Assembly (NCBI GenBank): GCA_021397845.1
Contig: CM038040.1
Span: forward strand, 41,993,088 to 42,057,087
DNA from: Areca catechu
Lineage: Eukaryota > Streptophyta > Magnoliopsida > Arecales > Arecaceae
Length of the DNA stretch: 64,000 nucleotides
Direction of reading: 5' to 3'
Below are positions 10,495 to 22,690 of this stretch, one piece after another. A program made the position numbers and the translations under genes. The notes under the pieces were generated by a model. The model saw nothing but the letters and a program-made list of their open reading frames with translations, searched no databases and had not been told where the DNA came from. Numbering within the stretch: position 1 is the first letter of the stretch; every line of letters begins with the position of its first letter.

Positions 10495-12089
10495 CTTTCT
10501 CTAACTACCAAAACAGTTGGTGTGATAAATCAACTATAAAAAGAAAACTAAAAAAATGTTTTACTTCCTATTGGAGAAGACATTTTATCTTGAATGTATA
10601 GAAGAACTCTTCGGTGGCTTATTCCAAACTCGGATCAAAAGAAAGGAAGTCTTCGGTGCCTTATTCCAGTCTCAGACCAAAACAGAGTACTTTTTCAGAT
10701 AGAAGAAAGAGGTTGATTTCTGCAACATAACTCTCAGAGCAGATTTTAGCACGAGGGAGATTCTTCTTCAACCTTTATTGATTTCTTGGATAAAAACCAG
10801 ATCATGTTTCAGAAACCAGAGCATGTTTCAGAATGTTTCAGACCGAAAGATTTCCATAAATCCAAGCAAGATGGCGGGTAAAATGAGGCTGGAGGAAATG
10901 GGCTAGATGAATATTTCAAATAAAAGCTGAATCCTATTTAATGCTAGTCACGCTCAAATTAAAACCTGTTATACCCCTCTCGTCATGTCATATCCCATCC
11001 CATCATCATGCCACGTGATGCCAACATTGACCAATAGCAGTGTGCGGTGCGGGCCACGCTGGATTTGCTGCACCTCCCGCGGTGCACAAAGAATTACTCT
11101 TAATTGGTGAGCCAGCCAGGTAGGGGATAGGTAAGGCATATGAACGGGTTGGACATGGGTCAGACCCAAGAAAAGGCCGGATCCGACCCTGATAGTAATA
11201 ATTGAGTTCAATTCTGGTTTTGATTTTTTTTTTTAATGAGATTTGATTTGGATTAAGATACATAACCGGAAAAAATTCAGTGATCCATCGTGAGTTTAAT
11301 TTTTATAATTGTAAAGTAGTAAAAAAATTATCCGCAATTGCTTTTATTGTCTTTACAATCTCAGTGGAATTTTTTTTTTTTTTTAATCCGTGTTACAAAA
11401 CTCTTTAGAAAACTGAATTTTATGAAGAAATTATATTATATATCATGTGCATCATGTCGTGCAGTATATTAATTATCATTTTTATTTTTAATGGACCTCA
11501 TCTCATTGGCATGGTGCACAACTATATTGATGTACATAGGGTAGGATATAATTTGCCGATTTTAAATGGAAGGTGCTAAAAATAAGTGGCACATCAACCA
11601 CTTTTTTTTTTTGAGGAAAGGTTGGGATGTGAATGCTGGAATTTGTTTACTTTGTGATCTTATACCGAAATTATTAATCCCCTCCAATTACATTGCCCTT
11701 TTTAGCATGAGTTGCATTTACTATTTTCTTCTTTTTATATCATAGATAGGCCAAGCACCTTGCACTCCTTTTGGACTACTAAGAGGCTGGATAAAGTCCC
11801 TTCCATGATTAGGAAAGATTAGGAAAGTATGGGAATTGATGGTCCTAGTTGTGAACCGAATACTTTGGAGAGAAAGAAATACTATGCTTTATTGAACTTA
11901 TACCTCTGTGTTCATTTCCATCCTCTACTTGCCCTTTTGGGGCCAAGACTGCAGCGCTGAAGTTACTCATGCATGCCCCCTTGTACTTGAATTATAGGCC
12001 TTAATCACCTTCATGTATACGTCTTGGTCGCCTCTTTAATAGTTGGGGAGGGGGGCTTGTTGCTGGCTCCCTTTCTCCATTTCATTCTC
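10495..12089. other. AT-rich intergenic DNA, no gene seen
   Basis: I see no conserved coding frame, only short A/T runs and a somewhat GC-richer patch at 10970-11200 with short open frames that resemble nothing I recognise. This may be decayed transposon DNA. Confidence 0.5.
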
Positions 12090-12395
12090 TTTTTTTTTTT
12101 TTTATAAAACAAGAGAGATAGGAGGGATAAATCCCGGTATAGCTACCTGTATAAGCTCCCATCCTGCCAGGTAATGTTCGATACGAAATGTTTAGATTTG
12201 TGCTGTCTCTTCCCTTCTAAAGATAAGTATATCAACCTGACACCACTAAGATGCTGGCTAGTAGAACGGAAACAAAGGAAGAGATCCCGACCTCTCGCTC
12301 ACACCAACTGTCGTAGGCTTCAGAAAAATCCTGAATTTAATCGAGTCACTCGTGAGATCATGCCTCGAACCTGCGACAACCGGGATCATTCTTAA
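12090..12395 (-). mobile_element. tRNA-derived SINE copy, probably 5'-truncated
   Basis: Read on the minus strand, there is a pol III B-box-like GGTTCGAGGC (plus 12362-12371), then GTGACTCGATTAAAT, then a tail ending in an A-run (T-run on plus at 12090-12103). The segment following the B box and the ACCGGGATTTA stretch match the element at 28350-28650 in the opposite orientation. I found no clear A box, so the 5' end is truncated or diverged. No target-site duplication was found by eye. Confidence 0.55.
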
Positions 12396-13037
12396 TTTTT
12401 TTTTTAAAAAAAAAGAAGACCCTAAAACAATCTCATAGCGATGAAACTATGGCTCTCACTACAAAAAATTTTGGTATTTGTAAAATCATTTACTTTTTGT
12501 ACATGGTTTGGCCTGATAGAATTAGGATTGAAATGCCAATATACTATCATTTTTATAAATTTTCTACCAACATACAATATACTCCTGTAATTTTGTGCAA
12601 TCCTTCGTAATGATAATCCCAGAGACTAGGATTTAGACACTATAAAAGGCATCATTATTGTTGCTGATCTTACCGCTGTGGCCTGTAGCTTATGAGCTGG
12701 CGCCGGACCTTGGACTCCTTCACCTCGGGATCTCCAAGTCTCCGGTCCTGCAAAACAAGGTCAGAGACCCGGGCCGGGGGTTCCGGCGAGGGCACTCCGA
12801 CGGTCAAGTTAGTGAACGGCAAGATGGAACAGGTCCACTAAGACGGGTCTCCGATAGATTCCCGTGCTTAGAGATGGTTTTGATGAAAGAAGTGTGGGAA
12901 AGAGAGGGGTTGACGCCCAGCTTCCTGCGCTGGACCCGCCGGGCTTGCATCTGGGAACTTCCGAGAGCCCCAGAGTCGTTATCCCTTGGTATCCTTCCAT
13001 CTCCGTCGCTTACCCTTCCGTCCGCTTTCCCAGTCCC

Positions 13038-13044
13038 CTTTATA
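13038..13044 (-). promoter_or_regulatory. LTR TATA box
   Basis: The minus strand reads GGTGGTATAAAGGGG across this position, 384 bp from the LTR end, the same distance as TATAAAAG in the solo LTR at 23082. This is the core promoter of the LTR family. Confidence 0.55.
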
Positions 13045-13429
13045 CCACCGGACCGCCTTCATCTTTTGTTTCCTCCCCCGGAGACCCTCGGAGGTCCCCG
13101 ACTCCTCTCCCCCCTCCTCCCCTCTTCTTCGAGTCGGGGAGCTAAGCGGCGAGCTTGCCTCGTCCACCGTACTATCACGAAAGGGGAAACCTGGCGGGAT
13201 CTCGAGCCAAGCACAGGAGCCCTCATCTCGGGGCGTTGACTGTGGATTTCCTGGGTTCCATGCCCCTAGACACAAGGATTCAATACCTTGATCGCGGGGC
13301 CCTCCTTAACTGATGTAAACGAGATTCCGAGCAACGTTGCGGGCCATACTGGGTACCATGTACGGGGCGCGCCGCACGCCAACTCTAGCAACGACCTCGT
13401 GGCCTGTGCCTCTGACCCCCGGAGGCTTT

Positions 13430-13788
13430 GCAGAGTAGGGCTTACTTCGGCCGAGGTGGACCCATCAGGGGGTGCCACCTAACGGTGGAGCAGGAGCGCC
13501 TGGCCCGATCTCGGCTGAGGTGGACCTGTCTTGGGATGCCTCTTGGCGAGGGAGCAGAGGCCGCCAGTTTTAGCCGAGGTGGACCCCTCCTGGGCAGACA
13601 CCTGGCGAAGCGGCAGAGGAAGGCTCGACTTCGGCCGAGGTGGACTCGTCTTGGGTTGCCACCTGGGGAAGGAGCAAGAGCGCCTGGCTCGACCTCGGCT
13701 GAGATGGACCCGTCCTGGGGCGCCGCCTGGCGAGGGAGCAGAGGCTGCCAGCTTCAGCTGAGGTGGACCCCTCCTGGGCGAACACCTA
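13430..13788 (-). repeat. minisatellite, first part (left of the nested LTR)
   Basis: About six 61-bp monomers are in reverse orientation relative to the array at 3010-3860. They end in CACCTAGCGAA, where the solo LTR inserted; the array resumes in phase at 16225. The monomer types are those of the trimer array downstream. Confidence 0.9.
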
Positions 13789-13793
13789 GCGAA

Positions 13794-16224
13794 TGAAAGG
13801 GATATGCCCTACAAGCCAATCTATGTTGTATCTCCCAAACCATTGTAATTGACAATATTCTAATAAAGGCATTATTTTTCATCATACGCTGTGTTTATAT
13901 TATATGATGAACCCCATAGATTAGGGCTATGATTTTAGGGTTATGATGAGATCATACCAGTGAGACCTAAAGTCTTAAAACCTTAATCTAAAATTTCCTA
14001 GTCAAAAGAACCCTGAGTAGGGGATCAGGGTTTTTCCGGTAAGACTAGCATATCCTATGTATACTGGAGAGTGTGACTGCTCTCACAGTCACTTGTGTAT
14101 GACACTAATACTAGGATATGGATGCTCATTAGAGAATGAGTTCACTGATATGATCTAACTTGAGAACATCTAATAGATCTTAGCTATATGTCAATAGAAG
14201 GTTCTCATAGTGGGAGTGGTACAAGTAATCCTTTGACCTGAGACTGCCATAAGTACCTTATATACATGAACCCATGCTTTGGTTCAATTCTAATCATGAC
14301 ACTGAGTCATGCACAGGATTGATACTGGGAATGGTGAATTGAATATGAAGGTAATGAGTAGGTCAACAAGGAATCGAACACTCTTAGTAAGAGGAGATTG
14401 CATCCCGCTAGTTATCAATCGGATGATGATTCAGGGAATCTTTGATCAAAGTAAAGATATTAGAGATGATTTCTAATATCAAGATAATTGAATCATCAAT
14501 ATAAGATTGAGCTAGAAACAAATGTAATATTGGAATTGACATATATCCATATCCATAATTATATTCTGGGTGCAGGCTGATCGAAGGATTTAATTGTACG
14601 GTAACTTTCTACTGAAGGGTATTTTTGGTATTTCACCAGAATTTCCATATCTTCCGGGTGGACATGCACGTTGCTAGACGTCAATCTTGTCTTGTGGGTT
14701 GATTAAATTGAATGATCACTTATTGGGAATAGTCCTAATTGATCATAATCGGGTAAGCCCGGTTTGACCTAAATCGATTAAAAAAAGTTCTAATCAAATT
14801 ATGTCAACTTATATTCGAACCCACTGCTGGCTAGATATGGAACCCAATTGGTCACACACTTAAGAGAATTGATCAAGGGTTTAATTTTTGTAATTAAATC
14901 ATTTTGCATGATGACACTCTAGCAGGTGTTGCAAATCCTATCTTCTATTCGAATTAGATTCGAATTAGGGTTCCGGATTGGTTCAATTTGGGTTCTAATT
15001 GGATCTAATTAGACCCTAATTGAGTTTATAGGGATTATGGCTAACCCTATTGGCTAACCAAGTATTTAGGCTAGCCCCTCTACTCGCTCCATTGAGTTTT
15101 CACGCCAAAATGCCAAGAGTCCATGCGCTAATGGACTCTTGGCGCGCCATTTGGAGGAGTCCATGGGTGCATGGACTCTTGGCGTGCCCACTTAATTCTC
15201 CGATGAATTAAGATGGGGCGGCCTTTCTTTCTCACCTTAGCGCCTCACTTGTCCTCCCTTGGATGAAAATCTAACGGGTGGTGGGGTTTTAAGAAAGAAA
15301 GAAAGCGCTATTTCTTCCCGGTCACGCGAAATAACATCTCTTCGGAGATTTAAATTCGTGACTCCTTTCTTTTTAAAACATCGCGACTTTTCCTTTAAGA
15401 AAGGCCGTGGGATTTAATCTGAAGGCCATGAGAAGGAGGGAAGGGGCGTGAGAAAATGAGAAGGGCGTGAGAAAGAGTTTACGGAGAGTTGTGTGAGCGC
15501 CTCTTTTAAATCTATTTAAGGGGTCAGGAAAATCAGAACTCGGTGATTGTAATATGATGTGCTTTTATTTTTCTTCTTCCTCTCCAAAAGACTCATTCCC
15601 TCTTTTCTTGTTTTACATTGTTTCCTTTACAGAGGACTCCTCTGTCGAAACTCTGTTGCTGAACAAGAATAAAAGAGAAGGTCTCCGACGGTAAAGGAAA
15701 GGAGTTCTGATTTTCTTTCCTTTCTTTCTTACATTAAGACATTCTTGTCTTAATTTCTCCTCCAATTTAAGACAAGCCTATATCCTCTTAGGACAAGGTC
15801 TTATCTTCAAGACAAGGGTGTCTTAAAGGGCCAAGGTCTTAATGAAAGGAGGAGAAGAGATCAAAGAAAGGGAGGCAACCTTTTGTGTGGAAGAATTCTA
15901 GCCATAATCCGAAGAATTGAGTTCTAGGAAGAAGAACTCAATAGGAGGAACCATTGGACAAGAAGATAGTGTTCTTGATCATTGCTCTGTGTGGATCACC
16001 ATTGGAGGGCGGACACCTGGATGCCTAGTGAATTCAGTTAGCCCCTTCAACTTCAAGTTTGTTGGAATAAGCGATTACAGGTTGGTACCCTAATCCTAAT
16101 TTGCATAGATATGCTTGTCATATGTTCTAGTCTTATTTAAGGAGTTCCTGGTTTAGGGTTTTTGGTGTGAATTTAGTTTTAATTTTGAAATTACCCTTCC
16201 GCTGCGTTGCACCGGATCCCTACA
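13794..16224 (+). mobile_element. solo LTR, 2431 bp, TG...CA ends, 5-bp target duplication
   Basis: The element starts TGAAAGGGATATGCCC and ends GGATCCCTACA. It is flanked by the direct repeat GCGAA (13789-13793 and 16225-16229). Removing the element and one GCGAA restores an uninterrupted minisatellite. No coding region, primer-binding site or internal domain is present, so this is a solo LTR left by LTR-LTR recombination. Its orientation is not firmly established; a polyadenylation-like AATAAA and TATTTAAGG near 15515 suggest +. The length and the CTTCCGCTGCG sequence near the end suggest a Ty1/copia family with long LTRs, but that is a weak inference. Confidence 0.88.
15112..15143. other. 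perfect inverted repeat (13-bp arms, 6-nt loop) inside the solo LTR
   Basis: Arms GCCAAGAGTCCAT (15112-15124) and ATGGACTCTTGGC (15131-15143) are perfectly complementary around GCGCTA. A second, shorter copy (AGTCCAT/ATGGACT) follows at about 15159-15178. Transcribed, the sequence would form a stable hairpin; any function is unknown. Confidence 0.85.
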
Positions 16225-18545
16225 GCGAAGTGGCAGAGGAGGACTCGACTTCGACCGAGGTGGACCCATCTTGGGGTGCCACCTAGCGAAGGAGCAGGAG
16301 CGCCTAGCTCGACCTCGACTGAGATGGACCCGTCTTGGGGCGCCACTTGGCGAGGGAGCAGGGGCCGCCAGCTTCAGCCTAGGTGGACCCCTTCTGGGCG
16401 GATACCTGGCGAAGCAGCAGAGGAAGGCTCGACTTCAACCGAGGTGGACCCATCTTGGGGCGCTGCTTGGCGAGGGAGCAGAGGCTGCCAGCTTCGACCG
16501 AGGTGGACCCCTCCTGGGCGAACACCTGGTGAAGTGGCAAAGGAGGGCTCGACTTCGGCCGAGGTGGACCCATCTTGGGGTGCCACCTGGCGAAGGAGCA
16601 GAAGCGCCTGGCTCGACCTCGGTTGAGGTGGACCCGTTTTGGGGCGTTGCCTGGCGAGGGAGCAGAGGCCGCCAGCTTCAGCCGAGGTGGACCCCTCCTG
16701 GGCAGACACCTGGCGAAGTGGCAGAGAAAGACTCGACTTCGGCTGAGGTGGACCCATCTTGGGGTGACACCTAGCGAAGGAGCGGGACCGCCAGGCTCGA
16801 CCTCGGAGGAGGTGGACCCATTTTGGGGCGCCACCTAGCGAGGGAGCAGAGGCCGCCAGCTTCGGCTGAGGTGGACCCCTCCTGGGCGGACACCTGGCGA
16901 AGTGGCAGAGAAGGGCTCGACTTCGATCGAGGTGGACCCATCTTGAGGTGCCACCTGGCGAAGAAGCAGGAGCACCTGGCTCGACCTCGATTGAGATGGA
17001 TCCATCTCGGGACGCCACTTGGCGAGGGAGCAGAGGCTGCCAGCTTCGGTCGAGGTGGACCCCTCCTGGGCAGACACCTGGCGAAGTGGCAGAGGAGGGC
17101 TCGACTTCGGCCGAGGTGGACCTATCTTGGGGTGCCACCTGGCGAAATAGTAGGAGCGCCTAGCTCGACCTCGACGGAGGTGGACCCATTTTGGGGCACC
17201 ACCTGGCGAGGGAGCAGAGGTTGCCAGCTTCGACCGAGGTGGACCCCTCCTAGGCGGACACCTAGCGAAGTGGCAGAGGAGGGCTCGACTTCGACCGAGG
17301 TGGACCCATCTTGGGGTGCCACCTGGCGAAGGAGCAAGAGCGCCTGGCTCGACCTCGACTGAGGTAGGCCCGTCTTGGGGCGCCACCTGGCGAGGGAGCA
17401 GAGTTTGCCAGCTTCGACCGAGGTGGACCCCTCCTGGGCGGACACCTGGCAAAGTGGCAGAGGAGGCCTCGACCTCGGCTGTGGTAGGCCCGTCTTGCGG
17501 CACCACCTAGCGAGGGAGCAGAGGTTGCCAGCTTTGGCCGAGGTGGACCCCTCCTGGGTGGACACCTGGTGAAGTGGCAGAGGAGGGCTCGATTTCGACC
17601 GAGGTGGACCCATCTTGGGGTGCCACATGGCGAAGGAGCAGGAACGCCTGGCTCAACCTCGACTGAGGTGGGCCCGTCTTGGGGCGCCACCTGGCGAGGG
17701 AGCAGAGGTTACCAGCTTCGGCCGAGGTGGACCCCTCCTGGGCGGACACCTAGCGAAGTGGCAGAGGAGGGCTCGACTTCGACCGAGGTGGACCCATCTT
17801 GGGGTGCCACCTGGCGAAGGAGCAAGAGCGCCTGGCTCGACCTCGACTGAGGTAGGCCCGTCTTGGGGCGCCACCTGGCGAGGGAGCAGAGTTTGCCAGC
17901 TTCGACCGAGGTGGACCCCTCCTGGGCGGACACCTGGCAAAGTGGCAGAGGAGGCCTCGACCTCGGCTGTGGTAGGCCCGTCTTGCGGCACCACCTAGCG
18001 AGGGAGCAGAGGTTGCCAGCTTTGGCCGAGGTGGACCCCTCCTGGGTGGACACCTGGTGAAGTGGCAGAGGAGGGCTCGACTTCGGCCGAGGTGGACCCA
18101 TCTTGGGATGCCACATGGCGAAGGAGCAGGAACGCCTGGCTCGACCTCGACTGAGGTGGGCCCGTCTTGGGGCGCCACCTGGCGAGGGAGCAGAGGTTAC
18201 CAGCTTCGGCCGAGGTGGACCCCTCCTGGGCGGACACCTAGCGAAGTGGCAGAGGAGGGCTCGACTTCGATCGAGGTGGACCCATCTTGGGGTGCCACCT
18301 GGCGAAGGAGCAGGAGGCCGCCATCTTCGACCGAGGTGGATCCCTCCTGGACGGACACCTTGCGCAGTGGCAGAGGAGGGCTCGACTTCGACCGAGGTGG
18401 ACCCATCTTAGGGTACCACCTGGTGAAGGAGCAGGAGCGTTTGGCTCGACCTCGACTGAGGTGGGCCCATCTTGGGGCGCCACCTAGCGAAGGAGCAGAG
18501 GTTGCCAGCTTCGACCGAGGTGGACCCCTCCTGGGTGGACACCTG
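16225..18545 (-). repeat. minisatellite, second part, 184-bp trimers with interspersed 120-bp dimers
   Basis: The marker monomer (GAGGTGGACCCCTCCTGG) recurs at 16500, 16684, 16868, 17052, 17236, 17420, 17540, 17724, 17908, 18028, 18212, 18333 and 18517. Spacings are mostly 184 bp (three monomers), with 120-121 bp (two monomers) at 17420-17540, 17908-18028 and 18212-18333. The pattern 184+184+120 makes a 488-bp block, and 17262-17690 recurs almost unchanged at 17750-18178. Long open frames on both strands are by-products of stop-poor GC-rich repeats. Confidence 0.93.
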
Positions 18546-18614
18546 CTAACCTAGTTTTTGCACTCATTTCTCCTAAAATAGTCTTGTTCAAATCTCAAAG
18601 CATGGTAATTTAGC

Positions 18615-19040
18615 TATCTGTTGAAGTTTAAATTGCTAAATCCTCTAAAGCCTTGCCCTTCGTTCTGGCTGAAAGGTTGCTGGGTGTGTAGAAACATATG
18701 GCGATATTATTTATATCAAGGTCTGTTGGCAGTCATGTCCTCAAAATTGTTAATGTTGCGATTAAGTATCCATTGCCCAAAATCATTATCCAAAACTTCA
18801 AAGGAACGGGGGATAGCTCTGATACCTTAATTTGAAGCTTCTGGAGTGTTAAATGAACTGGATACAACTTTATCAAAAGCTCCATTTGAATGGTGCATCT
18901 CTGAATTGAACATGGCAATGCAAGGAGCAAAGCCGATCGAGCTTGGATCATGGTTTGCGCAAACTACTCATTGGCTTGTCAACTACTTCAGCTGCGAGGT
19001 TAACATAAAATCAAGCACTTGCAGTGTAATTCTCCAATAA
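18615..19040 (+). pseudogene. exon-like relic of an unidentified gene
   Basis: Two short plus-strand stretches in different frames look protein-like in composition: one around 18655-18830 (LPFVLAERLLG, then GSHVLKIVNVAIKYPLPKII) and one at about 18835-18990 (NELDTTL, then EWCISELNMAMQGAKPIELG and SWFAQTTHWLVNYF). The second ends near a GAG/GT that could be a splice donor. I do not recognise the family. It abuts the truncated minisatellite LTR and may be a captured or decayed host-gene fragment. Confidence 0.35.
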
Positions 19041-20629
19041 TCTTTCTTTGGATTTGGTTGTTTCATCATACTCATGGTCATGCTAACATGTTTAGTTAAT
19101 CATGAGGCATTTCCAACCATATATGTTCCTTGTTTGTTCTAGCCGGGCTTTTGAGCTTGTCATGTTGTCATGCTTTCAATATCAACGTGCCTATAGAAAT
19201 AGAAATAATTGATTAAAATGTGACCGAGAATTTATGGATATTTACCTTACAAATATATATAAATGGATAGAGGGGTGTTACTGAATTGGAATAACTGCTT
19301 CAGCTGTTTGTTTTCTTATTACTTCAAGGAGGAAGCTGAGAATGTATCCAAAAAAATAAAAAATAGAGGAAGCTGAGAAAATTAAAAACTAGACATTTGG
19401 TCGAGGAGGGTTCCACATAGGTTATCCATATTTTTTATATTATTATATTTCTATATAAGTTACGAAAATTTATTCATAATTTTTATAATATTTTTTTTTT
19501 TTGACGCTATGATATGGATGTAGCGGAAAACTAAGTTATTCAACATTGAACGGTATAATATTAAAAATTTGAATGAGGATATTTTAGAAACAAATATACT
19601 CAGTAAAAAAATACACCCTAAGAGTTCCTGCCACATGGATGTAGCTGAAATCCTCTTTCCAGAGGAAGACGAGCACAGGAGGGTACTTCCTCACCGGCTC
19701 TGATATTGCCACATGGAGATTATATATATATATATATATGTGCATCACCTGTAGCTCATGGAAACCATATATCTCACTTGAATTTTGATCGATCCTACTT
19801 CTTTCTGCAATCTTTTTCTCTACATCGGGTATTGTGAAGAGGAGCCAGGAGAACCATGTCGGTGCTGTCGATTTTGTCGCAATGTCCCCCAAGGAATTTT
19901 TCCATTTTTGTCTTTGTTTGAAGTGCATCGGCACGGAAGATCATTGTACTGCTCCGAAAGCCTTCTTTCTTCTTCGTAGGCTTTCATGAAGCTTGAAGGG
20001 ATCGGATCATATCGCCAGCTCTCTCTTCAGCAAGGAAGGCAGGGGCCACCCTTCATTCAAATGCTAAACGTTGCAGAGCAAAACTTGTTTAAGCCTACGA
20101 TCTCATTCTTTTTACTGCTTTCTTCGGTAGAGGTAACACCCTCCGGACGATGTCATGCGCGACGGTGTTCACCCCAAAATTTCAACATGCAAGCACACAA
20201 ACATGCTATCACATCCATCTTCGTGTCTTATGCTGATAAAAAATAAATAAAATCGAGATAAATTACTATCACTGTCCAATGCTAGTAGAATTTGGGGAAA
20301 AATAAAAATGGATGTTGGGCAAAATCCTGGATTGATTATTACATTGATATCAGAAAGAGAACTAATTAATCGATCTAAAAATACTAAAATTCAAATTTCA
20401 TATGAGTCCTACGATTCTGAAAGCAAAGGAAAATAATGAATGAGTTTTACGACAAATAAAAATTCTCGCATACTCCTACCATCATAATAAAATAATTAAA
20501 AAATAATATATAATATCATAAAATATTATGATCATATATAACAATATATATCGTACGATGCAAATCGTCGAGATCAAATTTAATCATCTTAGAATGCTCG
20601 GCTTTGAACTATCATAATCACGTTTTCAA
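19041..20629. other. AT-rich intergenic DNA, no gene seen
   Basis: There are long A/T runs, a (TA) microsatellite near 19722-19739 and short open frames without recognisable similarity. Nothing convincing is encoded. Confidence 0.5.
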
Positions 20630-20642
20630 CCCGTAGCGGGGT

Positions 20643-20752
20643 ATCAACAGTTTCAGATTTTTGGCTTATGGGGCATCAATAGTTTAACATTTATGGCCTG
20701 TAGTGGGATATCAATTGTTCCACATTTCTGGTCTATGGCAGGGCATCAATAG
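20643..20752. repeat. short tandem repeat, about 35-bp unit, split by a solo LTR
   Basis: ATCAA within related units recurs at 20643, 20675, 20710 and 20745, with the pattern GGGCATCAATAGTTTAACATTT. The repeat continues after the LTR at 23466 (AATAGTTTAACATTTTCGACCTGTAGTG). The element at 20753-23465 therefore inserted into a pre-existing repeat. Confidence 0.75.
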
Positions 20753-20859
20753 TGATATGGCTACATCGCTGACGTGGGGCGCGTATCAGGTCCAGCTGGA
20801 CACGGTCAGTACCGCATGGATTTTTTCAAAAGATCCCCCATTCGGGAAGGAGTACTTCT

Positions 20860-22690
20860 GCTCCTCCGCCAGGTGGATTCCGAAGACGGCTCCACCTCGG
20901 TCGAAGTCGAGCACCTCTCTGCCGCTCCGCCAGGTGTCCGTCCACGAGGGGTGCACCTCGGCTGAAGCTGGTGGCCCCTCGCTCCCTCGCCAGGTGGCAC
21001 CCCAAGATGGGTCCACCTCGACCAAGGTCGAGCCGGGCCCTCCTGCCCCTTCGCCAGCTGGCACCCGAAGACCGGTCCACCTCGGCCGAAGTCGAGCACC
21101 TCTCTGCTGCTCCGCCAGGTGTCCACCTAGGAGGGGTCCACCTCGGCAGAAGCTGGCGGCCCCTCGCTCCCTCGCTAGGTGGCACCCCAAGATGAGTCCA
21201 CCTTGTCGAGGTCGAGCGGGGCCCTCCTGCTCCTTCGCCAGCTGGTGCCCGAAGATGAGTCCACCTCGGCCGAAGTCGAGCACCTCTCTGCCGCTTTGCC
21301 AGGTGTCCACCCAGGAGGGGTCCACCTCGGCCGAAGCTGGCGGCCCCTCGCTCCCTCGCCAGGTGGCACCCCAAGACGGGTCCACCTCAGTCGAGGTCGA
21401 GCAAGGCCCTCCTGCTCCTTCGCCAGCTGGCATCCCAAGACAGGTCCACCTCGGCCGAAGTCGAGCACCTCTCTGTCGCTCCGCAAGGTGTCCACCCAGG
21501 AGGGGTCCACCTCGGCCGAAGCTGGCTGCCCCTCGCTCCCTCGCCAGGTGGCACCCCAAGACGGGTCCACCTTGCCGAGGTAGAGCCGGGCCCTCCTGCT
21601 CCTTCGCCAGCTGGCGCCCGAAGATGGGTCCACCTCGGTCGAAGTCGAGCACCTCTCTGCCACTCCGCTAGTTGTCCACTCAAGAGGGGTCCACATCGGT
21701 CGAAGTCGAGCACCTCTCTGCCACTCCGCCAGGTGTCCACTCAGGAGGGGTCCACCTCGGTCGAAGCTGGCAACCCCTCGCTCCCTTGCCAGGTGGCACC
21801 CCAAGACGGGTCCACCTCGGTCGAGGTCGAGTCGGGCCCTCCTGCTCCTTCGCCAGTTGGCACCCCAAGATGGGTCCACCTCGACCGAAGTCGAGCACCT
21901 CTCTGTCGCTCCGCCAGGTGTCCACCCAGGAGGGGTCCACCTCGGCCGAAGCTGGCAGCCCCTCGCTCCCTCGCCAGGTGGCACCCCAAGACGGGTCCAC
22001 CTCGGTCGAGGTCGAGCCGGGCCCTCCTGCTCCTTCGCCAGCTGGCGCCCGAAGACGGGTCCACCTTGACCGAAGTCGAGCGCCTCTCTGCCGCTCCGCC
22101 AGGTGTCCGCCCAGGAGGGATCCACCTCGTCCGAAGCTAGCGGCCCCTCGCTCCCTCGCCAGGTGGCACCCCAAGATGGGTCCACCTCGGCTGAGGTCGA
22201 GCCGGGCCCTCCTGCTCCTTCGCCAGCTGGCACTCGAAGACGGGTCCATCTCGGCCGAAGTCGAGCCCCTCTCTACCGCTCCGCCAGGTGTCCACTCAGG
22301 AGGGGTCCACCTCGGCCAAAGCTGGCGGCTCCTCGCTCCCTCGCCAGGTGGCACCCCAAGACGGGTCCACCTCGGCCGAGGTCGAGCCGGGCCCTCATAC
22401 TCCTTCTCTAGCTGGCACCCGAACACGGGTCCACCTCGACCGAAGTCGAGCCCCTCTTTGCCGCTTTGCCAAGTGTCCGTCCAGGAGGGGTCCACCTCAG
22501 CCGAAGCTGGCGGCCCCTCGTTCCCTCGCCAGGTGGCATCCCAAGACGGGTCCACCTCGACCGAGGTCGAGCCGGGCCCTCCTGCTCCTTCGCCAGCTGG
22601 CACCCGAAGACGGGTCCATCTCGGCCGAAGTCGAGCCTCTCTCTGGCACTCCGCCAGGTGGCGCCCCCTGACGGGTCCACCTCGGTCGAG
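20860..22690 (+). repeat. GC-rich minisatellite, 184-bp trimers of 61-bp monomers
   Basis: Three monomer types alternate: one containing GTCGAGCACCTCTCTGCC, one containing GCTGGCGGCCCCTCGCTC and one containing GAGCCGGGCCCTCCTGC. GTCCACCTCGG before the first type recurs at 21075, 21259, 21444 and 21628, that is every 184-185 bp. It has the same orientation as the array at 3010 and is inverted relative to 13430-18545. A single-monomer duplication occurs near 21640-21740. Confidence 0.93.

Larger units (their letters stand above)
12659..18545 (-). mobile_element. minisatellite-bearing gypsy-type LTR, reverse orientation, 5'-truncated, with a nested solo LTR
   Basis: On the minus strand this segment ends GATCAGCAACA at 12659, matching the LTR ends at 4647 and 23465. 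The unique part 12659-13430 matches the reverse complement of 22690-23465, including the short stretch after the array with the CGCGCCGC-type segment and the CTCGTTTACA block. The minisatellite follows (13430-13788 and 16225-18545), interrupted by the LTR at 13794-16224. At 18545 the array ends abruptly against AT-rich DNA. The roughly 100-bp leader present in the solo LTR at 20753 is missing, so this copy is truncated. Whether it was a solo LTR or part of a full element is undecided. Confidence 0.8.

Noticed and set aside
16207..18554. Long overlapping frames on both strands in the reversed array
   Set aside because: Same repeat artefact; the frames are low-complexity Arg/Pro/Gly/Ser text with no conserved domain.
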